From contig NZ_JBNNWS010000007.1 in assembly GCF_050281185.1 (NCBI RefSeq), positions 62,001 through 126,000 on the forward strand: a stretch of 64,000 bases of DNA, in the 5' to 3' direction. A program made the translations under genes and the position numbers. Positions 24,549 through 33,872 of this stretch are shown here, one piece after another; positions within the stretch are counted from its first letter, which is position 1, and each line of letters starts with the position of its first letter. The stretch is from Heyndrickxia sp050281185. GTDB taxonomy: Bacteria; Bacillota; Bacilli; Bacillales; Bacillaceae_C. The notes under the pieces are model-generated. The model was not told the origin of the DNA and searched no databases. It saw only the letters and a program-made list of their open reading frames with translations.

Positions 24549-26709
24549 GATGATTTACTTCACCATTGCTTTGCTTTTGTTTACATTTGGTTTAACCAGT
24601 ATAGTCTCACTTATTACACAAGGCCATGAATATCTTTTTAAGAACTATTTTGATACAGATGACTTTAAGGGCGAATTTCAATCTTTTACTCAAAAATTAA
24701 GTATGTATGAATTAAATGCTATGACGAACGACGAAGCAAAAAATCACCTGACCGTTACAGCTGATGAAATAATGGGCTACCGTGATCAGTATGGATATTA
24801 TACGGATCGAGTTCAGGAGATTACCAATGAATATCAGTCGAATATTGATGAAGCATTATCTGAAAAAAATCAAACCGCAGCGGATGTTTATCTGACTGAA
24901 AGAGACAAGAAATTAGAAGATATAAAGAAAATATTTAAGAATGACAATTATGTTAGAAATGAAATATTAAAAGAAAAGGAAAAATATATTGATGAGTATT
25001 TTCGTAATAAAGAAAATGATCTCCCTGAACTTTATGAAGCTAAAAAGGCGTTTAAGTATTATTTAACAGATAGGACTACAGGTGAGGTTTACACCAATAT
25101 ATACTCTAATAATGAAAAGCTAATCAATTCTCAATTTACGGAAAAGGAAATGGCTTATATTCGCCATTTTGCCTCTAAAGACGAGAACTATTTAACTACT
25201 GATACACCTCCGGGATTGGATGCTACAGCAAAGAAATTAGTCGGAAAAATTGGTGTATTAAAATCGGCACCGAAGAACGTACCTGTCATATCAAATTACC
25301 ACCGCTATCCACAAAAACAAACAGCTTTTTACTTATACACAATAGGCGGATTAGTTGCATTATTTTTAAGTATTTTGATCATGAAAAAATTACAACCATT
25401 TCAATTAACAGAAAGAATACAAAAATATTACCGAATGATTCCGCTAGATATTTGTTTGCTTATCCTTATTGGTATTGCTAGTTATGGAGCAATTGCTTTT
25501 TTAGGGAGAATAAGTAATTTATATTTGAATGATTATTTTCCAATTGGTCATTTTTTCTTAAAGTTTTTAATGTCTGTCCTTTTTGTTTATATTACGGTCG
25601 TTCAATTAATGTTATTGTCGGATAGAATAAAAGAGTTTGAAAGGTTTAAAGCTGAGTGGGAAAAAAGTATTCTATATAAAATGTATACAGGTATAAAGGA
25701 AGCCTTTCTTATTCGAAGCATTGGTACACAAACGATCATTTTATTAGGTATCTTTCTAGCCTTTATCATTGGGGCTGTTTATGTTGCAAGAGAGCAAAAA
25801 TATCTTTATCTTTACTCATTGCTATTTCTATTGTTTGTCATTCCATCGATCATCATGATTGTAAAAAGGGCGGGTTATTTTAACCGCATTCTGAAAAATA
25901 CTTCCGAGTTAGCACAAGGAAACCTTGAGCCAGATTTAAAAATTATAGGACGATCTCCGTTAGCTGATTTAGCAGGGAATATTAATCAGTTAAAACATGG
26001 TGTTAAAACATCCAAAAAAGAGCAAGCAAAGAGTGAACGGCTAAAAACGGAGCTTATTACAAATGTTAGCCATGATTTACGAACACCATTAACATCAATT
26101 ATTACCTATACTGAACTTCTAAAGTCAAAAGGATTAAGTGAAGATGAAAGAACAGCCTATGTCGAGATTATTGATCGGAAATCAAAACGGTTAAAGGTAT
26201 TGATCGATGATCTATTTGAAGCATCAAAAATGGCTAGTGGCAGTATCGAGCTTGTGAAGAAAAAAGTTGATATGATTCAATTATTGGAACAGGCACTTGC
26301 TGAATATGACGAAACGATCAAACAATCAACTTTACAATTTCGAATTTCTACCCCAGAGAAACCGGTTTATGCATATGTAGACGGACAGAAATTTTGGCGG
26401 GTATTTGATAACTTAATCGGAAATATTCTTAAATACGCTTTAGAAAACACGAGAGTGTATATATCGATACATGTTTCTAATGACAAAGTGGTTATTACAT
26501 TTAAGAATGTCACAAAATATGAGCTTAGTGAAAATTCGGATGAACTATTCGAACGCTTTAAACGTGGAGATACATCCAGGCATACAGATGGATCAGGTCT
26601 CGGGCTTGCCATTGCCAAGTCAATTATCGACCTTCATGAGGGAAGCATGGAAATGGAAGTAGACGGGGACTTATTTAAGGTGACGATTCGAATAAATATT
26701 TTAGAGTAG
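24526..26709 (+). CDS. Sensor histidine kinase with multi-helix membrane region
   Basis: This 727-aa kinase has a first membrane helix near residues 10-28 and an extracytoplasmic domain of about 230 residues rich in charged helices. Five or six more helices follow (about 265-455), then a HAMP-like segment, HisKA with the phospho-His in TNVSHDLRTPLTSI, and an ATPase domain (FDNLIGNILKYA, GSGLGLAIAKSI). TTG 24526 gives a basic leader before the first helix and has AAGGTGG upstream; ATG 24550 is the alternative. It overlaps the regulator by 23 bp. The signal is unknown. Confidence 0.92.
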   Translation: MVTKWKSRMIYFTIALLLFTFGLTSIVSLITQGHEYLFKNYFDTDDFKGEFQSFTQKLSMYELNAMTNDEAKNHLTVTADEIMGYRDQYGYYTDRVQEITNEYQSNIDEALSEKNQTAADVYLTERDKKLEDIKKIFKNDNYVRNEILKEKEKYIDEYFRNKENDLPELYEAKKAFKYYLTDRTTGEVYTNIYSNNEKLINSQFTEKEMAYIRHFASKDENYLTTDTPPGLDATAKKLVGKIGVLKSAPKNVPVISNYHRYPQKQTAFYLYTIGGLVALFLSILIMKKLQPFQLTERIQKYYRMIPLDICLLILIGIASYGAIAFLGRISNLYLNDYFPIGHFFLKFLMSVLFVYITVVQLMLLSDRIKEFERFKAEWEKSILYKMYTGIKEAFLIRSIGTQTIILLGIFLAFIIGAVYVAREQKYLYLYSLLFLLFVIPSIIMIVKRAGYFNRILKNTSELAQGNLEPDLKIIGRSPLADLAGNINQLKHGVKTSKKEQAKSERLKTELITNVSHDLRTPLTSIITYTELLKSKGLSEDERTAYVEIIDRKSKRLKVLIDDLFEASKMASGSIELVKKKVDMIQLLEQALAEYDETIKQSTLQFRISTPEKPVYAYVDGQKFWRVFDNLIGNILKYALENTRVYISIHVSNDKVVITFKNVTKYELSENSDELFERFKRGDTSRHTDGSGLGLAIAKSIIDLHEGSMEMEVDGDLFKVTIRINILE

Positions 26710-26760
26710 TAATCTCCTCTTGGGAAAATATTGATTATTCATACCCATGAGATATAATTT

Positions 26761-26795
26761 ATTTGTTAACTATTTTTATAATTTGGTTAACAAAT
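26761..26795. promoter_or_regulatory. BirA operator (biotin repressor site)
   Basis: Perfect 10-bp arms ATTTGTTAAC and GTTAACAAAT are spaced by 15 bp, the arrangement bound by biotinyl-5'-AMP-loaded BirA in Bacillus. It lies 20 bp before the bioB start and would repress the gene when biotin is plentiful. Confidence 0.9.
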
Positions 26796-26814
26796 AAACG
26801 GTGAGGTGATAAAT

Positions 26815-27831
26815 ATGTCATGGATGGAGCTAGCTAAAAAAGTAATTGACGGATATCGTCTATCTAAAGAGGAAGCTAAACAAATTTTACTTGCAGAAGA
26901 TGAAGAGGTATTATCGCTCGTTAATGCAGCATATGAAATTAGAAGACACTATTATGGGAAAAAGGTAAAACTAAACCTTATTATTAATGCGAAAAGTGGT
27001 TTATGTCCGGAGGATTGCGGCTATTGTTCTCAATCAATAAAAGCAACGACAGATATACAGAGGTATACACTTACAAGTAAACAGAAGATTGTTGAAGGTG
27101 CTAAAGAAGCAAAAAGGAATAAAATCGGTACTTATTGTATCGTTTTAAGCGGTAGAAGACCGACAAATAGAGAAGTGGATACGGTTGTTTCGGCTGTCAA
27201 GGAGATTAAAGAAGAGGTTGACCAACTAAAAATTTGTGCCTGTATGGGTCTTGTCTCTGAAGAACAAGCACAACGTTTAAAAGAATCCGGTGTAGATCGG
27301 TTTAACCACAATATTAATACTAGCAGCAACCACCATTCTTCTATAACAACTACCCATCAATATGATGATCGAGTAAAGACCATCGAGACGCTTAAAAAAG
27401 TAGGGATTTCTCCATGCTCCGGTGTTATTTGCGGGATGGGCGAAACGAATGATGATATTGTTGAGATGGCTTTTGCTCTTAAAGAGCTTGATGCTGATTC
27501 CATACCAGTAAACTTTTTAATTCCAATGCCGGGAACAAAGTTGGAAAACATGGATGAGCTGACTCCAAATACATGCTTGAAAATACTTACCTTATTCCGC
27601 TTTGTAAATCCAACAAAAGAAATTCGTATTTCTGGTGGTCGTGAATATAATCTTCGTTCCATGCAAAGTTTAGGGCTTTATATTGCTAATTCAATTTTTG
27701 TAGGAGACTACTTAACTTCTAATGGTCAACAGGCAGAGGCAGATTACCAGATGATTAGTGACCTTGGATTTGAAATTGAAGAGAATCCATTTGAAACAGA
27801 AAGTCAAGACTTTGCAAATTGTATGAATTAG
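26815..27831 (+). CDS. bioB: Biotin synthase
   Basis: This 338-aa radical-SAM enzyme inserts sulfur into dethiobiotin (EC 2.8.1.6). The 4Fe-4S/SAM motif is CPEDCGYC (Cys64, Cys68, Cys71). The 2Fe-2S ligands and other hallmarks follow: KICACMGL, DRFNHNINTS, FLIPMPGTKLEN and the Arg in EIRISGGRE. ATG 26815 follows GTGAGGTG. It stands alone under a BirA operator; no bioA, bioD, bioF or bioW is adjacent. A strong terminator closes the unit. Confidence 0.97.
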   Translation: MSWMELAKKVIDGYRLSKEEAKQILLAEDEEVLSLVNAAYEIRRHYYGKKVKLNLIINAKSGLCPEDCGYCSQSIKATTDIQRYTLTSKQKIVEGAKEAKRNKIGTYCIVLSGRRPTNREVDTVVSAVKEIKEEVDQLKICACMGLVSEEQAQRLKESGVDRFNHNINTSSNHHSSITTTHQYDDRVKTIETLKKVGISPCSGVICGMGETNDDIVEMAFALKELDADSIPVNFLIPMPGTKLENMDELTPNTCLKILTLFRFVNPTKEIRISGGREYNLRSMQSLGLYIANSIFVGDYLTSNGQQAEADYQMISDLGFEIEENPFETESQDFANCMN

Positions 27832-27850
27832 ATCGCGTCATATTTTACAT

Positions 27851-27888
27851 AAGCGTCTATTTTTTTAATAATAGACGCTTTTTTTTTA
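27851..27888 (+). terminator. Terminator of bioB
   Basis: A perfect 10-bp stem AAGCGTCTAT / ATAGACGCTT is followed by a T8 run. It can also serve the convergent doxX-like gene. Confidence 0.9.
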
Positions 27889-27892
27889 CGGA

Positions 27893-28291
27893 TTATAGAT
27901 GGTAGAACAGTACATATTCACCTGGTCCAATTAATGCCACTCCAATAACAACCGCTATTAATACTAAGTTATATTCAAACCCATTATTAGTTATCCAGTA
28001 GCCATTACGACCATGAACAGAAAGAATGGCATCAATCATAATAATCGTGATAAGACCTGCACCTATTGGGGTAAATACTCCTGCGCTAAATAATAAACCA
28101 CCTACAAATTCAAACGACCCTGCTAAAATAGCCCAAATGGTCCCACCTGGTCTTATTCCAATGGACTCCAGCCACTCACCTGTTTTACTAGGCCCAGTAC
28201 CACCAAACCAACCAAACAATTTTTGGGCTCCATGACCTACAAATGTAAGACCGATGACTAGTCGAATGATTAATAGTCCAAGATTAGCCAT
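27893..28291 (-). CDS. DoxX-family membrane protein
   Basis: This 132-aa protein has four hydrophobic helices and the DoxX pattern LLIIRLVIGLTFVGHGAQKLFG, then GTIWAILAGSFEFVGGLLFSAG. Members are small quinone- or redox-linked membrane proteins of poorly defined role (YfiD/CatD type in B. subtilis). The start ATG has GAAAGAGGG upstream. It is a single gene, convergent with bioB. Confidence 0.88.
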   Translation of the reverse strand: MANLGLLIIRLVIGLTFVGHGAQKLFGWFGGTGPSKTGEWLESIGIRPGGTIWAILAGSFEFVGGLLFSAGVFTPIGAGLITIIMIDAILSVHGRNGYWITNNGFEYNLVLIAVVIGVALIGPGEYVLFYHL

Positions 28292-28515
28292 ACATATTCC
28301 CTCTTTCAGCTTTCAAAAATCCGCCTTCAAAAATTACCTCTAAATTAGTATAGACGAGTAAGTATATTTTATTCTTTTAATAATATAGGGAACATATTTT
28401 GCGTATTCGGAAGTGTTTAGACTAGAAGTTGTATTAGAAGAAATCAGGATGATATCGAATAGTTTCTGTAATTTGAGTGACAATACATATTGAAGCCGAG
28501 AGGAGGTCGAGTGAA

Positions 28516-28695
28516 ATGAATAAACAACGTGCCCAAGAAATTGCAAAATCATCGGTTATGTGTAATGTTACATACAACGGAAAGCCAATTTATATTCAAC
28601 ATGTTGATGAAAATAATGAAACAGCGAGAATCTTTCCAATTGGTCAACCAGAAAATGAACAAGATGTGTCATTAAGCAGTTTGGTCGAGAAATAA
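28516..28695 (+). CDS. sspH: H-type small acid-soluble spore protein
   Basis: This 59-aa protein begins MNKQRAQEIAKSS and contains IYIQHVDENNETARIFPIG, the core of the SspH family of minor spore core proteins (IQHVDENSETARIY in B. subtilis). It is expected to be expressed in the forespore under sigma-G. AGAGGAGGTCGAGTGAA precedes the ATG. It is good evidence that the organism forms endospores. Confidence 0.93.
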   Translation: MNKQRAQEIAKSSVMCNVTYNGKPIYIQHVDENNETARIFPIGQPENEQDVSLSSLVEK

Positions 28696-28830
28696 ATTGT
28701 AGATCAATTTGATAAAGGTGACACAAAAGTAAAGTGTAAAAAACCTGTAAGTCACCCTCTTCAAGTTTGCATTTATTTAAAATACCGTCCAGATATTGGA
28801 CGGTGATTTATTTTCTCCGGTTGTTAGTTC

Positions 28831-29754
28831 TTACCGATTATTACTTTTTGGATCAAAGGCATCACGAAGGCCATCACCGATAAAATTGATGCATAATACA
28901 GTCAATAAAATGGCTAATCCAGGCGGTATCCATGCTTCTGGATGATTGCGTAGTATACGTATGCTTTGTGCTTCAGAAATCATGTTTCCCCATGTTGGAG
29001 TAGGCTGTGGAATTCCGAAACCAATGAAGCTGAGAGCTGATTCAACTATAATCATTGTAGCCATCATTAAAGTGGCATTTACAACAATGGGTCCAATTGC
29101 ATTAGGTATAAAATGTTTAAAAATAATTCGGAAATCACTTGCTCCTATTGCCCGTGCACCAAGGACAAATTCTTGTTCACGAAGGGATAAGTACGTTCCA
29201 CGAATAATCCTTGCCAAGTTTGGCCATGACGTTATCGCAATGACCGTAACAAATATACTAACTGTTACCTTTTGTAAAATAGCAACTATTGTCAAAACAA
29301 GTACAAGAAAAGGTAGAACAAGAACAATGTCAGCAATACGCATAATGATGCTATCTACTTTTCCACCATAGTATCCTGCGATTGAACCAAGAGTTACTCC
29401 AATAACAAGAGTAAACAACATTGCACTAAAACCAACAATTAGTGAAATTCGGCCACCGTACAATAACCTCGCTAGGTTATCTCTTCCAGAACTATCAGTT
29501 CCTAATGGATGTTCAGCACTAGATGATGACTCGATAAGCATCAAATTAGACTTAGTGGGGATTTGATTTGTAAATAAAGGTGCACATAGAACGGCCAGCA
29601 CAATGATTAAAAGGATAATAAGGCCGGCAACTGCCAGTTTATTTTTTAAGAAACGCCTAAGGGCAAGTTGAAAGGGGCTTTTTCCTTTTATGGCTTTCCC
29701 CTTTGGCTGAGTATTAGGGTTTGAGTCTAATGTAACATCTGCATTGGATTGCAT
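28831..29754 (-). CDS. Oligopeptide ABC transporter permease (OppC-like)
   Basis: This 307-aa permease has an N-terminal cytoplasmic segment, one helix (LAVAGLIILLIIVLAVLCAPL), a periplasmic loop with LGTDSSGRDNLARLLYGGR, and a five-helix core. The EAA-type loop reads EQEFVLGARAIGASDFRI IFKHFIPN (written in two parts). The ending GLRDAFDPKSNNR is typical of OppC/DppC. It pairs with the upstream OppB-like protein to form the import channel. It is the last gene of the operon. Confidence 0.93.
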   Translation of the reverse strand: MQSNADVTLDSNPNTQPKGKAIKGKSPFQLALRRFLKNKLAVAGLIILLIIVLAVLCAPLFTNQIPTKSNLMLIESSSSAEHPLGTDSSGRDNLARLLYGGRISLIVGFSAMLFTLVIGVTLGSIAGYYGGKVDSIIMRIADIVLVLPFLVLVLTIVAILQKVTVSIFVTVIAITSWPNLARIIRGTYLSLREQEFVLGARAIGASDFRIIFKHFIPNAIGPIVVNATLMMATMIIVESALSFIGFGIPQPTPTWGNMISEAQSIRILRNHPEAWIPPGLAILLTVLCINFIGDGLRDAFDPKSNNR

Positions 29755-29765
29755 AAATTCACCCC

Positions 29766-30731
29766 TTAATCGTAGCGGATTCTTGGATCTACTATGCTAT
29801 AGAATATATCTGCTAATAAATTACCTAAAAGGATAAAGAAGCCTAATAATAAGTTAATGGCCATTATCACGGGATAATCACGACTCCCTATCGATCTAAT
29901 AAACAATGTGCCAAGACCAGGGTATTGGAACACTCCTTCTGTAATAATTGCTCCACTTAATAGGGATCCTATTTCAAACCCCATTAGAGTAATGATTGGA
30001 ATCATTGCATTGCGAAGGGTATGCTTATATAGGACATTCCGCTCAGTCATCCCTTTTGCTCTAGCAGTACGTATGAAATCTTTCCCTAGAACATCAAGCA
30101 CTTCAGATCTCATATAACGCATATAAGCTGCTGTCCCTGCTAGTCCAAGGGTAAGTCCTGGTAAAACAAGATGATGGAGCTTATCAAAAAATAATTCCAT
30201 TCCTGTAAGTCCAGGTGTTGAGACGGAACCTTGGGATGGAAACCAACCTAAAGTAATCGAAAGAATATAAATGGCAACTAGTCCAAAAAAGAAATTTGGA
30301 ACAGCTAGACCAAAAAATCCGAAAGTAGTGGCTCCATAATCAAGCAATGAATACGGTTTTTTGGCAGAATAGATGCCAATAGGAATGGATACAATAAGCG
30401 TTATTATTAACGAAAATAAGCCTAAGTTCAAAGTATTTCCGATGCGGTCTCCAATTAATTCTGTGACACTACGCCCATTATATGTATAGGATTGACCAAG
30501 GTCTCCCTTCGCTACATTTGTTAGCCAGTGCCAATACTGTACATAAATGGGGTCATCTAACCCAAGCGCTTTCCTTTGTTCCTCATATACCTTTGGATCA
30601 ATCTTAGGATCAACCATTCGCCCAGAAAAAGTATCACCCGGTGCAGCTTGAATAAGTGCAAAAACAATGATAGTTAAACCGAGCAGCATTGGGATAAAAA
30701 TAAGAAGCCGGCGTATGATAAATTTATACAT
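29766..30731 (-). CDS. Oligopeptide ABC transporter permease (OppB-like)
   Basis: This 321-aa permease begins MYKFIIRRLLIFIPMLLG, the usual OppB/DppB start, contains AAYMRYMRSEVLDVLGKD and the EAA loop FIRTARAKGMTERNVLYKH, and ends YSIVDPRIRYD. The start at 30731 follows GGAGGGGAAACCG; the reading frame extends 23 codons further upstream without support. A hairpin separates it from the binding-protein gene upstream, so membrane subunits may be made in smaller amounts. Confidence 0.93.
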   Translation of the reverse strand: MYKFIIRRLLIFIPMLLGLTIIVFALIQAAPGDTFSGRMVDPKIDPKVYEEQRKALGLDDPIYVQYWHWLTNVAKGDLGQSYTYNGRSVTELIGDRIGNTLNLGLFSLIITLIVSIPIGIYSAKKPYSLLDYGATTFGFFGLAVPNFFFGLVAIYILSITLGWFPSQGSVSTPGLTGMELFFDKLHHLVLPGLTLGLAGTAAYMRYMRSEVLDVLGKDFIRTARAKGMTERNVLYKHTLRNAMIPIITLMGFEIGSLLSGAIITEGVFQYPGLGTLFIRSIGSRDYPVIMAINLLLGFFILLGNLLADIFYSIVDPRIRYD

Positions 30732-30842
30732 CGGTTTCCCCTCCGTTCTTTTGAAAAGGGACAAAGTGTGCATCGTACAATTACACACCCTGTTACCCAT
30801 TAATTTTTCGTAATATTGGAAGTCTTAGATAGATATCGATTA

Positions 30843-30870
30843 AGGAAATCGGCTCAGTCACCGATTTCCT
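30843..30870 (-). terminator. Intra-operon hairpin after the peptide-binding protein gene
   Basis: The perfect 10-bp stem AGGAAATCGG / CCGATTTCCT sits between the binding protein and OppB-like genes. Partial termination or 3'-end protection here would give more binding protein than permease. Confidence 0.7.
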
Positions 30871-30917
30871 CTAAACCAACTATGATCTTTTACCTATGAA
30901 AAATGGTTAGCTTTTTC

Positions 30918-32690
30918 TTACTTATCTGACACATACCATAAATGTGTATCGTTATACATTGAATATGGTAAAGGTTTTATGTTATGCAAGCGTTTGTTGT
31001 AACCCCATAAAGTGTTTTGTGCATATAGGATTAAAGCAGGTAAATCATCTTGGAATAGTACTTGCCAATCGCTATATACTTGATCACGGTAGGATTGATC
31101 AAATGCATCAGGTGGCTGTATAGCCTTTTTCATTAATTCATCCGATTCTTTATTGTTCCAACGACCGTAATTGTAAGCAGCAGTGGAACTCCATAGCCCA
31201 CTTGGATCTGGATCTGTACTGCTTAGGCTCCAGCCTAATAAGTAGAGATCCCAATCATCACTTTTCTTTTCAAGAGTATCAGAGTAAGTTGAAAATTCTA
31301 TTGGTTGACGGAGGTTGATTTTAATTCCTACTGCCTCAAGCATTTCTTGAATAATTGGTGCCGAACGCATCCGAATTTCGTTTCCGTTTGGATAGTTTAA
31401 ATTGAGCACCCACTTGTTACCTTGAGGATCCTCGCGGAACCCATCACCATTTTTATCAACATATCCTGCTTCATCAAGTAGTTTTTTTGCTTCTTCTACA
31501 TTAAATTTATATTGATTTGGCTTTTCGCCATCATAGGCTGAGAACTGTGTTGCGATTGGTGCATTGATAACCGCGCCGCGTCCGAAGAGTAAAGCTTTAA
31601 TAAGGCCTTCGCGATTAATTGCATAGGCAATGGCTTGGCGTACACGCTTATCCGAGATTTTTTTATTCGGTACCCAGTTATCAGGTTTTATGACTCCTTC
31701 TTTTACATCTTCAGGCTTACGATGGTTGGTCATAAATCCCATTAATTGATAACCGAATTTCGGTTGTTCAATAATCTCAATATTTTCCATCTTGCTAACT
31801 GAATCATAGTCTGCAGGTTGGAAACCATTCGGGTCTGCTACAAAGTCGAGTTCTCCAGTTTCTAACATTCCGACGATGACTGATTGGTTGACAACCTTCC
31901 AAACGATTTTATCGAGGTATGGCTCTCCTTGCCAGTAATCCTTATTCTTTTCAAGAATATATTGTTCACCATCGACCATTTCTGTAAATTTATATGGCCC
32001 GGTCCCAATGACTTTGCCAGCTTTAAGCGATGCCTCATTTTTAGGAATATCTTTAATTGGGATATCTTTAAAGATATGCTCAGGAATAATTGTAAAACTT
32101 GCATTGTCTAATGCTGTTACGTTTGGTTGTGTAAATTTAAATACAACGGTGTGTTCATCTACTGCAACAACACCCTCAAATTTATCCGTTTTGCCAGAAG
32201 AGAAATCTTCGTATCCTAGTAATTTATCGACATAATCTGTACGGACACCGCCTGCTTTTACGTAATCAGGGCTAGAAATGGCTTTGTAAGTGTATACAAC
32301 ATCATTCGCTGTAAATGGTTGACCGTCATGCCATTTTACGCCTTCTTGTAAGGTAAATGTAACTTCGGTTTGGTCATCATTGAACTTCCATTCTTTTGCT
32401 AATGAAGGAATAAACTCTAATTTTTCATTTTGTGAAACTAAACTTTCATGTGTGAATGACAAGATATTGCTTTCGTAGGCATCTGTGTAGAAAATCGGGT
32501 TAAATACCCCGGCTGGAGCAGTATCCATTGCCCCTGTAATGGTTCCCCCTTTTTGTGGTTCACCTGTTTTTGAGCCAGGATTTTCTTTGGAGTTATCAAC
32601 TTTTTTACCTCCACCACTACATGCCGAAAGCACCATACTCAATAACAGTATGAAGATAAGACTGAGAAGCCAACCTTTCTTTTTCTTCAA
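30918..32690 (-). CDS. Peptide-binding lipoprotein (OppA-like)
   Basis: This protein of about 590 aa is an extracytoplasmic solute-binding protein of the peptide/nickel type. It has a lipoprotein signal (KKKKGWLLSLIFILLL, lipobox LSAC) that would anchor it through a lipidated cysteine. Conserved segments are SLAKEWKFNDDQTEVTFTL, LQEGVKWHDGQPFTANDVVY and VRQAIAYAINREGLIKALL. The start TTG 32690 lies after AAAGGGG; a long upstream extension of the frame has no signal-peptide logic. It is the third gene of the D-F-A-B-C operon. Confidence 0.93.
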   Translation of the reverse strand: MKKKKGWLLSLIFILLLSMVLSACSGGGKKVDNSKENPGSKTGEPQKGGTITGAMDTAPAGVFNPIFYTDAYESNILSFTHESLVSQNEKLEFIPSLAKEWKFNDDQTEVTFTLQEGVKWHDGQPFTANDVVYTYKAISSPDYVKAGGVRTDYVDKLLGYEDFSSGKTDKFEGVVAVDEHTVVFKFTQPNVTALDNASFTIIPEHIFKDIPIKDIPKNEASLKAGKVIGTGPYKFTEMVDGEQYILEKNKDYWQGEPYLDKIVWKVVNQSVIVGMLETGELDFVADPNGFQPADYDSVSKMENIEIIEQPKFGYQLMGFMTNHRKPEDVKEGVIKPDNWVPNKKISDKRVRQAIAYAINREGLIKALLFGRGAVINAPIATQFSAYDGEKPNQYKFNVEEAKKLLDEAGYVDKNGDGFREDPQGNKWVLNLNYPNGNEIRMRSAPIIQEMLEAVGIKINLRQPIEFSTYSDTLEKKSDDWDLYLLGWSLSSTDPDPSGLWSSTAAYNYGRWNNKESDELMKKAIQPPDAFDQSYRDQVYSDWQVLFQDDLPALILYAQNTLWGYNKRLHNIKPLPYSMYNDTHLWYVSDK

Positions 32691-32842
32691 ATGATTCACC
32701 CCTTTGTATTTTTCACAAACTACAAATAAACGCCAAAGCCTTCCGCCATTCATCACCCCCTTTTTAATATTATTCAAATTATGATATATGGGTAATAAGC
32801 TTATATAATAATTAAATATTTAAAATGCCGATTTTCCCCAAA

Positions 32843-33859
32843 CTAAACACTCGCCTCAGTATGTAAATGGCAGGCGACGAAATGGCCATCCCGCATGTGT
32901 GTTAAATCGGGGCGTACCTTGGAACATTTCTCATGGACAAGAGGGCATCTAGTTCTAAAGGCACATCCAGATGGAGGGTTGGATGGACTTGGTAAATCCC
33001 CTTTTAATAAGATTTTTTCACGACGATTATGGATATTCGTTGATGGTGCAGATGATAGTAGTGCTTGTGTGTATGGATGCAATGGATGTTCATATAATCC
33101 TTTTTTCGGTGCAATTTCTACGATGCGCCCAAGGTACATAACCGCAACACGATCACTTATATGCTTCACGACACTTAAATCATGAGAAATAAATAAATAA
33201 GTTAAATTAAATTCATCTTGCAGATCAGCCATTAAATTAAGTACTTGGGCTTGGATAGATACGTCAAGTGCAGAGACAGGTTCATCACAGATGACGAATT
33301 TGGGGTTGAGTGCTAAAGCCCGCGCAATGCTGATACGCTGTCTTTGGCCACCGGAAAACTCATGGGGGTATTTCAGGCGGTCATCTGCTCTAAGTCCAAC
33401 CTTTTCTAATAAGTCGATGGCTTTTTCTTTACGTTCTTTTTTAGTAAGGGAGGTTTGTACAACTAATGGCTCCTCTATTAATTCAGCTACACTCATTTTC
33501 GAATTCAGTGATGCAAATGGGTCCTGGAATACGATTTGCATATTTTTACGGTAAGGCCGAAGTTTCTTATTGCCTAAATGCGAAATATCATCATTTTCAA
33601 AGATAATTTGTCCCTCTGTAGGTTCATGTAGACGAAGGATAACCCTTCCTAAAGTAGATTTTCCAGACCCCGACTCTCCAACAATTCCAAGAGTTTCACC
33701 TCTTTTTATATCAATGGAAACATCATCTACTGCTTTTACGTAGCCGACTGTACTACGGAGTAGTCCTCCCTTTATGGGGAAGTATTTTTTTATGTTTTTG
33801 GCTTGTAAAATATATTCTTGCTCTGTGTCTTTGATCAGCTCGGTTTTGTCTAGTGGCAC
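32843..33859 (-). CDS. Oligopeptide ABC transporter ATP-binding protein (OppF-like)
   Basis: This 338-aa ATPase has Walker A GESGSGKST, signature FSGGQRQRISIARAL, Walker B FVICDEPVSALD and the C-terminal OppF/DppF zinc/iron-site region PPSGCAFRTRCPLVHEKC. GTG 33859 follows AAGGAGG at good spacing and gives the usual N terminus (LQAKNIKKYFPIKGG); an ATG at 33901 would overlap the upstream gene. It works with the OppD-like subunit. Confidence 0.93.
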   Translation of the reverse strand: MPLDKTELIKDTEQEYILQAKNIKKYFPIKGGLLRSTVGYVKAVDDVSIDIKRGETLGIVGESGSGKSTLGRVILRLHEPTEGQIIFENDDISHLGNKKLRPYRKNMQIVFQDPFASLNSKMSVAELIEEPLVVQTSLTKKERKEKAIDLLEKVGLRADDRLKYPHEFSGGQRQRISIARALALNPKFVICDEPVSALDVSIQAQVLNLMADLQDEFNLTYLFISHDLSVVKHISDRVAVMYLGRIVEIAPKKGLYEHPLHPYTQALLSSAPSTNIHNRREKILLKGDLPSPSNPPSGCAFRTRCPLVHEKCSKVRPDLTHMRDGHFVACHLHTEASV

Positions 33860-33872
33860 GTTAGTATCCTCC

